From NCBI GenBank assembly GCA_025359105.1, contig JANYHK010000099.1, forward strand, positions 62,001-126,000: a stretch of DNA of 64,000 nt, given 5' to 3'. Of this stretch, positions 43,222-51,017 are shown piece after piece. Below the pieces are notes generated by a model. That model was not told the DNA's origin, searched no databases, and saw only the letters and a program-made list of their open reading frames with translations. Source of the DNA: Myxococcales bacterium. Lineage in GTDB: Bacteria; Myxococcota_A; Polyangia; Polyangiales; Polyangiaceae. The stretch's first letter is position 1; each line of letters begins with the position of its first letter. The translations under genes were made by a program, and so were the position numbers.

Positions 43222-44247
43222 TTAAGCCTGCGCCTGCTGCGCCTTCCAGCGCTCGAGCATCTGCGGCCAGTTGTCGATCTTCATGCCGAGGGAGAGGCCC
43301 ATGTTCGCCAGGATCTCTTTGATCTCCTTGAGCGACTTGCGGCCGAAGTTCTTCGTCTTGAGCATGTCCTGCTCGGTGCGCTGAACGAGCTCGCCGATGA
43401 GCGTGATGTTCGCGTTCTGCAGGCAGTTCGCGCTGCGCACGCTGAGCTCGAGCTCGTCGACGCTGCGGAAGAGGTTCTCGTTGAGGGGCTCGTCCTCGGC
43501 GGCGCCGACGACGTAGCTCGCCTCCTCGGTCTCTTCGAAGTTGATGAAGATCGTCAGCTGCTCCTTGAGGATCTTCGCCGCGTAGGCGACGGCGTCCTGG
43601 GGCTTCACGCTGCCGTTCGTCCAGACTTCGAGCGAGAGCTTGTCGTAGTCCGTCGACTGACCGACGCGCGCGTTGGTGACCGTGTAGTTCACCTTGCGGA
43701 TCGGCGCGAAGAGGCTGTCGATCGGGATGGTGCCGATCGGCATCGTCGGCGTTTTGTTCTTGTCCGCGGGGACGTAGCCGCGGCCGACGCCGACGGTCAG
43801 CTCGAAGGAGAGCGGGCCCTTCTTGTCGAGCGTGGCGACGAGGTGGTCGGGGTTCAGGACCTGGAGGCCGTCGACGAGCTGGATGTCCTTCGCGTAGACG
43901 GGGCCGGGGCCTTCCTTCTCGATGCGGACGGTGTACGACTTCGCGGACGCCGCCTTGAGGACGACTTCCTTCAGGTTGAGGATGATGTCCGTCACGTCCT
44001 CGACGACGTCGCCGATCGTGGTGAACTCGTGGAGCGCGCCTTCGACGCGGATGGCCGTGATGGCCGCGCCCTGGAGCGACGAGAGGAGAACGCGGCGGAG
44101 CGAGTTGCCGACCGTGATGCCGAAGCCACGCTCGAGCGGCTCGCACGTGAACTTGCCGTAGAACTCGGTGAGCGTCTCCGCCTCGACCTGGATGCCGCGG
44201 GGACGAATCAAATCGCGCCAGTTGCGCTGGGTCATGCTCATCGTCAT
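43222..44247 (-). CDS. rpoA: RNA polymerase alpha subunit
   Basis: 341 residues. The N-terminal dimerisation domain has [20 protein letters not shown] and [18 protein letters not shown] (~33-68) and [14 protein letters not shown]. The C-terminal domain has [20 protein letters not shown] and [20 protein letters not shown] (~268-320), which bind UP elements and activators. Two start ATGs (MTMSM) are close together; the outer is used. It lies 131 bp after rpsD and before rplQ, a standard alpha-operon order. Confidence 0.98.
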   Translation of the reverse strand: MTMSMTQRNWRDLIRPRGIQVEAETLTEFYGKFTCEPLERGFGITVGNSLRRVLLSSLQGAAITAIRVEGALHEFTTIGDVVEDVTDIILNLKEVVLKAASAKSYTVRIEKEGPGPVYAKDIQLVDGLQVLNPDHLVATLDKKGPLSFELTVGVGRGYVPADKNKTPTMPIGTIPIDSLFAPIRKVNYTVTNARVGQSTDYDKLSLEVWTNGSVKPQDAVAYAAKILKEQLTIFINFEETEEASYVVGAAEDEPLNENLFRSVDELELSVRSANCLQNANITLIGELVQRTEQDMLKTKNFGRKSLKEIKEILANMGLSLGMKIDNWPQMLERWKAQQAQA

Positions 44248-44340
44248 GTGTCGTTCTCCTCTTGTTCTGTCTCTCGTTTACGCGGCGATCCCGAAGCGCG
44301 TTTGAACCCGCTCGCCCGAGCTTCCGTCGCCTGCCCGTAG

Positions 44341-44359
44341 CGGAGTGCGCTGCACTCCG
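44341..44359 (-). promoter_or_regulatory. Perfect hairpin in the rpsD-rpoA spacer
   Basis: An 8-bp perfect inverted repeat (CGGAGTGC with GCACTCCG, loop of 3) lies 20 bp after the rpsD stop. No T-run follows on the minus strand, so it is not a standard terminator. It could stabilise the 3' end of rpsD message or modulate rpoA expression. Confidence 0.5.
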
Positions 44360-44378
44360 ACTTTCATCCGATCCTTCG

Positions 44379-45008
44379 TTAGCGCGAGTAGTACTCGACG
44401 ACGAGCTGCTCGCGAATTTGCGGCTCGTTCATTTCTTCGCGGACCGCCTGGCCCTTGAAGGTGCCGGCGAGGTTCGCCTTGTCGAGCTCGAGCCAGCTCA
44501 TCATCGGACGCTTCTCGACCTGGGCGAGCGACGCGGCGATGGACTTGAGCTCGCGGCTCTTCGGGCGAATCTCGAGCTTGTCCCCGTTGCGGAGGAGGTA
44601 GCTCGGGATGTCGACCCGCTTGCCGTTGATGAGGATGTGGCCGTGCTGCACGAGCTGGCGCGCTTCGACGCGCGTGGCCGCGAAGCCGATGCGGTAAACG
44701 ACGTTGTCGAGGCGGCTCTCGAGGAGGCCCAGCATCTGCTCGCCCGTGCGCCCCTTGCGGCGCGTCGCGTCGAAGTAGTACTCGCGGAACTGGCGCTCGA
44801 GGACGCCGTAGATGCGACGCACCTTCTGCTTCTCACGCAGACGGACGGCGTACTCGCTGAGCTTGATCCGGCCCTGGCCGTGCTGACCCGGCGGGTACGG
44901 CCGGCGGGTGTACGAGCACTTCTCCGAGTAGCAGCGCTCCCCCTTGAGGAAGAGCTTCATGCCCTCCCGGCGGCACAATTTGCAGACCGGACCGATATAA
45001 CGAGCCAT
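44379..45008 (-). CDS. rpsD: Ribosomal protein uS4, zinc-binding form
   Basis: 209 residues. The N-terminus [20 protein letters not shown] with RCYSEKC gives the C-x2-C ... C-x5-C set of zinc-binding S4 proteins. The S4 RNA-binding domain includes [20 protein letters not shown] and [12 protein letters not shown] (~100-130). AAGG lies about 9 bases before the ATG. S4 nucleates 30S assembly and often represses its own operon. Unlike the usual rpsM-rpsK-rpsD-rpoA-rplQ order, no rpsM or rpsK lies upstream within the next 2 kb; a minus-strand leader of ~150 bp with possible hairpins precedes the gene. Confidence 0.98.
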   Translation of the reverse strand: MARYIGPVCKLCRREGMKLFLKGERCYSEKCSYTRRPYPPGQHGQGRIKLSEYAVRLREKQKVRRIYGVLERQFREYYFDATRRKGRTGEQMLGLLESRLDNVVYRIGFAATRVEARQLVQHGHILINGKRVDIPSYLLRNGDKLEIRPKSRELKSIAASLAQVEKRPMMSWLELDKANLAGTFKGQAVREEMNEPQIREQLVVEYYSR

Positions 45009-45225
45009 ATTTACTTACCTTTTTGGTTCCCCTGAACGCAACCGACAGAACGGCCAGGGGCCCCAGAAATCCGGTTTACACACCTCCGCCGTGTGGTGGA
45101 GGGCTTCATCCCGGCTTGCCCTAGATGGGCGGGGACGCGCTTTTTACTCCAATATGCCGGTCACGCAAACGTTTTTTCGCGGGCTGGCGCGAGGCTTGCT
45201 CCTGCAGGACGTCGAGGTCTTCGTC
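45009..45225. promoter_or_regulatory. Leader/promoter region upstream of rpsD
   Basis: This 217-bp gap between rpsD (minus) and a small lipoprotein gene (plus) must contain the rpsD operon promoter. Two possible stem-loops are visible (CCCCTG...CAGGGG near 45028-45053 and CCTCC...GGAGG at 45083-45102), which could form an S4-binding leader. No clear -35/-10 pair could be assigned. Confidence 0.35.
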
Positions 45226-45531
45226 ATGAACCACATCCTCTGCTTCTCCCACCGACGCCTGCTCGCGGTCGCGCTCAGCCTGGCCGGTCTCGCCGCGACC
45301 GGATGCGGCGGCTCGCGCGCGTCCCGCGATGTAGCGACGCCCGGTGCGTTTCGGACCGAGCGCACGTCGACGGTCGAGGATTCTTCGGGAAGCGGCCAGG
45401 CCCACGAGAGCAACGGCAAGACCCACGTGGCCGAGCGCCGGAGCGCCGAGAGCAGCAGCCGCGGCTCCAACGCTGGGACGACACGCCCCACCGATCGGCC
45501 CCCGCCGCGTAACCCGCCCCCCCATCGCTAG
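45226..45531 (+). CDS. Small putative lipoprotein, 101 aa
   Basis: From the ATG at 45226 the chain has a signal peptide (HRRLLAVALSLAGLAATGC) with a good lipobox, followed by a Ser/Thr/Arg/Pro-rich mature part with no recognisable domain. An earlier in-frame ATG at 45154 would bury the signal peptide, so the later start is preferred. The mature chain is low-complexity and could be a surface linker or a non-functional remnant; its reality rests mainly on the lipobox. Confidence 0.55.
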   Translation: MNHILCFSHRRLLAVALSLAGLAATGCGGSRASRDVATPGAFRTERTSTVEDSSGSGQAHESNGKTHVAERRSAESSSRGSNAGTTRPTDRPPPRNPPPHR

Positions 45532-45676
45532 AGGAGGCCTCGCCACCGCCCGGTAACCCGGTCTGCGTTTGGTAACGCACCTCCGGGGGAGCACGGTAGG
45601 CTCGGCTCGCCACGCCAACGTGCGCTCGAAATCCGATGGGTCGAGCTACGCGTAGGGCTGGCGCCATCGGTAGACC

Positions 45677-47344
45677 TTGAGCCTCCTCCAGCCCATCCCC
45701 CCGCCCTACGACGCCCTCGAATGGGTCAAGAAGCCGTTCGCCGAGCGCGGCCGCATGGTCTGCGAGTCGTGGGCGATGCAGGGTTACGGCACGCCGCTCG
45801 GCGCGTACGCGCTCTACGTGGTGAAGGTCCTCCTCTACGTCGGGGCGTGGATCTTCTTTTGCGGCCTGTCCCCGTCGCTGGGTGGCATGGGGACGCTCGG
45901 CGCCTGGTGCCTGTCGCCGCTCGCGTTCCAGAAGGCGATCCTGTGGAGCATGCTCTTCGAGGGGCTCGGCCTCGGCTGCGGGAGCGGGCCGCTCACGGGG
46001 CGGTACTATCCGCCCGTCGGGGGCTTCCTTTACTGGTTGCGACCCGGCACGACGAAGCTCCCGGTGTTCCCCGACCTGCCGCTCCTCGGCGGCGCGCGCC
46101 GGACGCTCTTCGACGTCGCCCTCTACTTCGCCCTCTGCGTCACCCTGCTGCGCGCGCTCGTGGCGCCGACGATCGAGCCCGAGCTGCTCGTCCCGATCGC
46201 CGTCCTCGTGCCGGTCGTCGGCCTCGCCGATCGGACGATCTTCCTCGCGCTGCGGGCAGAGCACTTCTGGACGACGATCGTGTGCTTCGTCTTCGCGGCG
46301 GGCCCGGTCGGAGCCATCGCAGGGGCGAAGGCCGTGCAGCTCGCGCTGTGGTTCTGGGCGGGGTTCTCGAAGCTGAATCACCACTTCCCGACGGTCGTGT
46401 GCGTGATGACGAGCAACAGCCCGTTCACGCGCATCCCGTGGCTGCGCAAGAGGATGTACCGGAGCTACCCGGACGATCTGCGCCCGGCGCGCCTCGCCGA
46501 GCTCATGGCGCACGCCGGAACGGCGCTGGAGCTCGCGGTCCCTGCGGTCTTGCTGCTCTCGCCGGGCGGAACGTCTCTCGTCGTGGGCATGGTGCTGATG
46601 CTCGGCCTGCACGCTTTCATCACGAGCAACGTCCCGATGGGCGTGCCGATCGAGTGGAACGTCGTCGTCGTCTACGGCGCGTTCGCGCTCTTCTGGGCGC
46701 ACCCCGACGTCACGATCTGGCAGCTCGGCAACGCGCCGCTCGCGGTCTTCCTCGCCGCGATGCTGCTCGGCACGCCGCTCCTCGGCAACCTCTTCCCCGG
46801 TCGCGTCTCGTTCCTGCTGGCGATGCGCTACTACGCCGGCAACTGGGCCTACAGCGTGTGGCTCTTCAAGGCCGACAGCTCGAAGAAGCTCGCGCGCCTG
46901 ACGATGAGCGCCCCCTGGGTCTACGATCAGCTCGCGAAGTTCTACGACAAGAGGACGGCGGTGGGGCTGCTCGGCAAGGTGATGGGCTTTCGCCTCATGC
47001 ACCTCCACGGTCGCGCGTTGCCTCTCTTGATCCCGAAGGCCGTCGCTCGGTTCGAGGACTACGAGTACCTCGACGGCGAGATCGTCGCGGGGCTGGTCCT
47101 CGGTTGGAACTTCGGCGACGGGCACCTGCACCGCGAGCAGCTCCTCGCGAACATCCAGGCGCAGTGCGGCTTCGAAGAGGGGGAGCTTCGGTGCATCTTC
47201 GTCGAGGCGCAGCCGCTCGGCGGCGCGAAGCTGGGCTTCCGCATCCACGACGCGAAGAAGGGCCTGCTCGAATCGGGCGAGCTCGACGCGGCCGAGCTCC
47301 GGACGCGCCAGCCCTGGGCGACGGAGCGTTCGGTCCCTAGGTGA
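45677..47344 (+). CDS. Polytopic membrane protein, DUF3556-like
   Basis: 555 residues with a TTG start at 45677. The first ~370 residues hold about 8-9 membrane segments (for example YALYVVKVLLYVGAWIFFCG and TTIVCFVFAAGPVGAIAGAK). Between them lie the conserved-looking loops PPYDALEWVKKPFAERGRMV, FSKLNHHFPTVVCVMTSNSP and SNVPMGVPIEWNVVVVYGAF. The C-terminal ~170 residues are soluble. The opening and overall shape match the DUF3556 family as I remember it, best known from actinobacteria such as mycobacteria, whose function is not established. It is followed 7 bp later by an FAD oxidoreductase, and the two probably form an operon. Confidence 0.7.
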   Translation: MSLLQPIPPPYDALEWVKKPFAERGRMVCESWAMQGYGTPLGAYALYVVKVLLYVGAWIFFCGLSPSLGGMGTLGAWCLSPLAFQKAILWSMLFEGLGLGCGSGPLTGRYYPPVGGFLYWLRPGTTKLPVFPDLPLLGGARRTLFDVALYFALCVTLLRALVAPTIEPELLVPIAVLVPVVGLADRTIFLALRAEHFWTTIVCFVFAAGPVGAIAGAKAVQLALWFWAGFSKLNHHFPTVVCVMTSNSPFTRIPWLRKRMYRSYPDDLRPARLAELMAHAGTALELAVPAVLLLSPGGTSLVVGMVLMLGLHAFITSNVPMGVPIEWNVVVVYGAFALFWAHPDVTIWQLGNAPLAVFLAAMLLGTPLLGNLFPGRVSFLLAMRYYAGNWAYSVWLFKADSSKKLARLTMSAPWVYDQLAKFYDKRTAVGLLGKVMGFRLMHLHGRALPLLIPKAVARFEDYEYLDGEIVAGLVLGWNFGDGHLHREQLLANIQAQCGFEEGELRCIFVEAQPLGGAKLGFRIHDAKKGLLESGELDAAELRTRQPWATERSVPR

Positions 47345-47351
47345 TGGGCGC

Positions 47352-48785
47352 ATGACCGACGTCGTCGTCATCGGTTCGGGCCCCAACGGGCTCGCGGCTG
47401 CCGTGGCGCTCGCGCGCGAGGGCGCCACGGTGACAGTCCTCGAAGCGATGGACGAGATCGGCGGCGGGACGCGCTCGGGGGAGCTCACGCTCCCGGGGTA
47501 TCTGCACGACCTCTGCTCGGCGGCTCACCCGATGGGTGTATTGTCCCCGTTTTTTCGGACACTGCCGCTCGCAGAGCACGGCCTCACCTGGCTGCGGCCG
47601 AAGGCGTCGGTGGCCCATCCGCTGGACGACGGACCGGCGGTCCTCCTGCGTACGTCGCTCTCCGAGACCCTCGCCGAGCTGGGCGAAGACGGGCCCAGCT
47701 ACGAGCGCCTCGTCGCGCCTTTTCTGAAGAACCCGCACGGACTGCTCTACGACGCGCTCGCGCCGCTCGGGCTCCCTCGCCACCCGTTTCTGATGCTGCG
47801 CTTCGGGTGGCACGCGATCCGCTCCGCGATCGGATTGGCGAAGCGCTTCTCGGGAACGCGGGCGCGCGCGCTGTTCGGCGGGTGCGCGGCGCACTCCATC
47901 CTGCCGCTCGACCAGCCGCTGACGGCGGCGATCGCGCTGATGTTCCTCGTGACGGCGCACGTCGAGGCGTGGCCGGTGGCCAAGGGGGGCTCGCGCGCGA
48001 TCGCCGGCGCGCTCGCCAGCTTGCTCCGGGCGCACGGCGGAACCATCGAGACGGGGCGCTTCGTCCGCAGCGCGGCCGATCTGCCCCCCGCGCGCCTCTA
48101 CCTGTTCGACACGAGCCCCGCGCAGCTCGAGAAGATCGCCGGGCCGATGCTCCCCGAGCGTTACCTGCGACGGCTCAGGAAGTTCCGGTACGGGCCGGGC
48201 GTATTCAAGGTCGACTGGGCGCTCGATGGCTCGATCCCGTGGCGAGATCCGCGCTGCCTCGAGGCGTCGACCGTGCACGTCGGCGGCACGATCGAGGAGC
48301 TCGCGGCCTCGGAGGCGGCGATGTACCGCGGCGACCACGCGGACAAACCGTTCGTGCTCGTCGTGCAGCAGAGCGAGCTCGATCCGAGCCGCGCGCCGGC
48401 GGGCAAGCAGACCGGGTACGCATATTGCCACGTGCCCGCGGGCTCGACGCTCGATCTGACCGAGCGCATCGAGGCGCAGATCGAGCGCTTCGCGCCGGGG
48501 TTTCGCGATCGCATCCTCGCGCGCCACGCGACGACGACGGCCGATCTCGAGCGCCACAACCCGAACCTCGTCGGCGGCGCGATCACCGGCGGCGTCGCAG
48601 ACTCGTCCCAGCTCTTCACGCGCCCCATCGCGCGCCTGAATCCCTACACGACGCCGAACCCGCGCGTCCTCCTCTGCTCGTCGTCGACGCCGCCCGGCGG
48701 TGGCGTACACGGGATGTGCGGCTACCACGCAGCGAGGACGGCGCTTCGTCGCCTGTCGAAGTTCGAGGTCGGGCCGCTGGCGTGA
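47352..48785 (+). CDS. FAD-dependent oxidoreductase, phytoene-desaturase type
   Basis: 477 residues. The Rossmann dinucleotide motif is at the very N-terminus (VVVIGSGPNGLAAAVALARE), followed by LEAMDEIGGGTRSGELTLPG. The C-terminal FAD-binding block reads SSTPPGGGVHGMCGYHAART. This places it in the NAD(P)/FAD-dependent, carotenoid-desaturase-like amine-oxidase superfamily, whose members act on polyisoprenoids and other lipids. The substrate cannot be read. It is paired with the upstream DUF3556-like membrane protein, which could supply or export a lipophilic substrate (inference). Confidence 0.85.
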   Translation: MTDVVVIGSGPNGLAAAVALAREGATVTVLEAMDEIGGGTRSGELTLPGYLHDLCSAAHPMGVLSPFFRTLPLAEHGLTWLRPKASVAHPLDDGPAVLLRTSLSETLAELGEDGPSYERLVAPFLKNPHGLLYDALAPLGLPRHPFLMLRFGWHAIRSAIGLAKRFSGTRARALFGGCAAHSILPLDQPLTAAIALMFLVTAHVEAWPVAKGGSRAIAGALASLLRAHGGTIETGRFVRSAADLPPARLYLFDTSPAQLEKIAGPMLPERYLRRLRKFRYGPGVFKVDWALDGSIPWRDPRCLEASTVHVGGTIEELAASEAAMYRGDHADKPFVLVVQQSELDPSRAPAGKQTGYAYCHVPAGSTLDLTERIEAQIERFAPGFRDRILARHATTTADLERHNPNLVGGAITGGVADSSQLFTRPIARLNPYTTPNPRVLLCSSSTPPGGGVHGMCGYHAARTALRRLSKFEVGPLA

Positions 48786-48835
48786 ACGCGATCTGCGGTT
48801 AGAGTGAAGCGCTCGCCCTCTCGGCGCGGAGCACC

Positions 48836-50053
48836 TTGCGAAGCATCCCCCTCAGCTCGAGCCTCCGGGCCGCGCCGCCCGAGGTGACGCTGGCGCGCGC
48901 ACGCAAATGCGCCGCGGAGCTCGGCATCACGCGCGTCACCGACATCACGCGCCTCGATCGCGTCGGCGTGCCGGTGTACGCGAGCATTCGCCCGGGCGCC
49001 GCGCCGGGCTCGTTGTGCGTGAACGCGGGCAAGGGGCTACGGCCGATCGAGGCGGAGGTCGGCGCGTACATGGAGGCGATCGAGTTCGCGCTCGCCGAGC
49101 CTGGCGCGTCACCGGTGCGTGTGGTGAAGGCGACCGCGCGCGACGTGCTCGACGGACAGCGGCGCGCCGAGGCAATCCTCGATCTGTGCCCGCGCCTCGG
49201 CGCGCAGATCCGCCTCGACGCGCCGATGGACTGCGTCGAGGCCGAAGACGTCGCGACCGGCGCGCGCGTTCTCGTCCCGGCGGAGCTCGTGTTCATTCCC
49301 TACCGCCCGACGCCGCGCTTCAAGGGGAGCTTCGGCACGAGCACCAACGGCCTCGCGTCGGGCAACACGGTGCGCGAGGCGACGTTGCACGGGCTGTGCG
49401 AGCTCATCGAGCGCGACGTGCGCAGCTTCCAGTCGGTGAGGGACACGAGCGCGCCCATCGATCTCCGCTCGGTGACGGGCGACGGCGCCGCGCTGGTGCG
49501 CACGATCGAGGAGGCCGGGCTGGCGGTGCATGCGCGCGCCGCGAAGAACGAGTTCGGCGTCGCCTACGTCACCGCGACGATCCACGAGCCCGAGGCGTGC
49601 GCGCCGCACCTGCTCAACGGCGGCTACGGTTGCCACCCGCACAGCAGCGTCGCGTTCGTACGCGCCGTCGCGGAGGCGGCGCAGAGTCGACTCTCGTTCA
49701 TCCACGGCGGGCGCGACGATCTCGCCGACCACCACGAGCGCTTCCACGGCTGGAGCCGCGCGCGCAAGGAGGCGTTCGTGAAGCGCGTCGTGGCCGCCGC
49801 CGCACAGGGGGAGCCGCTGCCGTTCGCGCGCGTCGACGATCACGCGGCGGCTACGGGGACGATCGAGGCCTGCGAGGCGTTCGTGCTGGCCCGCCTCGCC
49901 GCAGCGGGTTTGCGCCGCGTGTTGCGCGTCGTCTTCACCACCGCAAAGGACGATCTCCAGGTCGTGCGCGTCATCGTCCCGCGCCTCGAGCTGTTCAGCG
50001 AGTCGATCGTCCGCCTCGGCCCACGCCTGCGAGACCACGCCCGTGCGAGCTGA
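48836..50053 (+). CDS. ycaO: YcaO-domain ATP-dependent cyclase/thioamidase
   Basis: 405 residues with a TTG start at 48836 (GGAG lies 4 bases upstream). YcaO enzymes activate a peptide-bond oxygen with ATP, giving azolines, amidines or, with TfuA, thioamides. The ATP-site blocks are visible: the Glu-rich RPIEAEVGAYMEAIEFALAE (~70-90), GLASGNTVREATLHGLCELIERD (~175-198, ending ERD), and VRAVAEAAQSRLSFIHGGRD (~270-290). No fused E1-like or dehydrogenase domain is present. The tfuA start overlaps the last 11 bp of this gene, so they are co-translated, which argues for a thioamide-type function rather than azoline formation. Confidence 0.92.
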   Translation: MRSIPLSSSLRAAPPEVTLARARKCAAELGITRVTDITRLDRVGVPVYASIRPGAAPGSLCVNAGKGLRPIEAEVGAYMEAIEFALAEPGASPVRVVKATARDVLDGQRRAEAILDLCPRLGAQIRLDAPMDCVEAEDVATGARVLVPAELVFIPYRPTPRFKGSFGTSTNGLASGNTVREATLHGLCELIERDVRSFQSVRDTSAPIDLRSVTGDGAALVRTIEEAGLAVHARAAKNEFGVAYVTATIHEPEACAPHLLNGGYGCHPHSSVAFVRAVAEAAQSRLSFIHGGRDDLADHHERFHGWSRARKEAFVKRVVAAAAQGEPLPFARVDDHAAATGTIEACEAFVLARLAAAGLRRVLRVVFTTAKDDLQVVRVIVPRLELFSESIVRLGPRLRDHARAS

Positions 50054-50774
50054 TCCGCGCCTCTTCCTGTTCGCCGGCCCCACGCTGGCGGCGAGCCCCC
50101 GCGCCCGCGAGCTCGCCAGGCCGTTTCGCGTGCGCCCACCGGTGAAGCGCTTCGACGTGGCCAAGATCATCGAGACGCGCGGCCGCCCTGGCGTGCTCGT
50201 GATCGTCGACGGCGTGTTCCACGACACGCTCGCCATCGGCCACGCCGAGCTCCGCGACGCGCTCCGGCGCGGCTGGCGCGTGTGGGGGCTCTCGTCGATG
50301 GGCGCCATCCGCGCGCGCGAGATGGCGCCGCTCGGGATGCGCGGGTACGGAGAGGTGTACGCGAAGTTCCAGGAGGACGGAGATTTCCAGGACGACGAGG
50401 TCGCGCTCCTCCACGAGCCGACGCCGCCCTACCGCGCGTCGACGGAGCCGCTCGTCCACCTGCGCGCAGCGATCGCACACCTCGTGGCGCGGGGCATTGT
50501 GTCCGCGTCCGCGGGCGAGGAGGTCGTGCGCGATTTGAAGTCGCGGTGGTACGGTGAGAGGACGCGGAGGGGGACGATGGACGCGCTGAGCAAGCACGCG
50601 CGGGGTGGGCTTGCGGCGGTGCAGGCGGAGCTGGGGGATTTTCGGGCGTTCGCGTGGAAGACGCGCGACCTGGAGGGGTTCGTGGATGGGCGGGTTTGGG
50701 AGAGCGGCGGTCGGAGCGGGGCCGGACAAGAACGTCGGACTGTGGAAAACGCAAACTGGAATACGGAGGAATGA
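50043..50774 (+). CDS. tfuA: TfuA-like protein
   Basis: 243 residues with a GTG start overlapping ycaO. TfuA-family features: LFAGPTLAASPRA near the start, VIVDGVFHDTLAIGHAEL (~53-71), the core GLSSMGAIRAREMAPLGMRG (~83-102), and QEDGDFQDDEVALLHEP. TfuA proteins work with YcaO in thioamidation, for example of methyl-coenzyme M reductase in archaea and some thioamide peptides, apparently delivering sulfide. The last ~25 residues (SGGRSGAGQERRTVENANWN) are low-complexity. A 65-residue ORF follows 3 bp after the stop. Confidence 0.92.
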   Translation: MRADPRLFLFAGPTLAASPRARELARPFRVRPPVKRFDVAKIIETRGRPGVLVIVDGVFHDTLAIGHAELRDALRRGWRVWGLSSMGAIRAREMAPLGMRGYGEVYAKFQEDGDFQDDEVALLHEPTPPYRASTEPLVHLRAAIAHLVARGIVSASAGEEVVRDLKSRWYGERTRRGTMDALSKHARGGLAAVQAELGDFRAFAWKTRDLEGFVDGRVWESGGRSGAGQERRTVENANWNTEE

Positions 50775-50777
50775 GCC

Positions 50778-50975
50778 ATGGCAGCGAAGAAGGGTGCGAA
50801 GAGGGGAAAGAAGACGGTGACGGTCTCGATCGACGTCGAGACACTCGAGAGGCTCACCGATGCGATAGCTGGCCTCGCAAAGCTTGCGGCAGCCTACGTC
50901 CACGCAGCGGACGACCCGGCCGTTAAGCGCAACCTGATCAAGCGGGCAAAGGCGAAGGCCAAGAGAGGCCGGTGA
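50778..50975 (+). CDS. 65-aa basic protein downstream of TfuA; possible YcaO/TfuA substrate
   Basis: Start ATG at 50778 with a strong GGAGGA about 8 bases upstream, overlapping the end of tfuA. The protein has a Lys/Arg-rich N-terminus (MAAKKGAKRGKKTVTV), a central amphipathic helix (VETLERLTDAIAGLAKLAAA), and a basic tail (KRAKAKAKRGR). It contains no Cys and few Ser/Thr, so azoline formation is unlikely; TfuA/YcaO thioamidation needs only a backbone amide, so it remains possible as a substrate. It could also be a small nucleic-acid-binding protein unrelated to the enzymes. The tight spacing makes a linked function likely but unproven. Confidence 0.7.
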   Translation: MAAKKGAKRGKKTVTVSIDVETLERLTDAIAGLAKLAAAYVHAADDPAVKRNLIKRAKAKAKRGR

Positions 50976-51017
50976 CGCGTCCCCTCCAGGTCGTGTTCCA
51001 GGTATCCTCGGCCACCG

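Noticed and set aside
50043-50975. A classical RiPP precursor with Cys/Ser/Thr core in the YcaO cassette
   Set aside because: No such short ORF was found near the genes; the only small ORF is the Lys/Arg-rich 65-residue one, reported separately.
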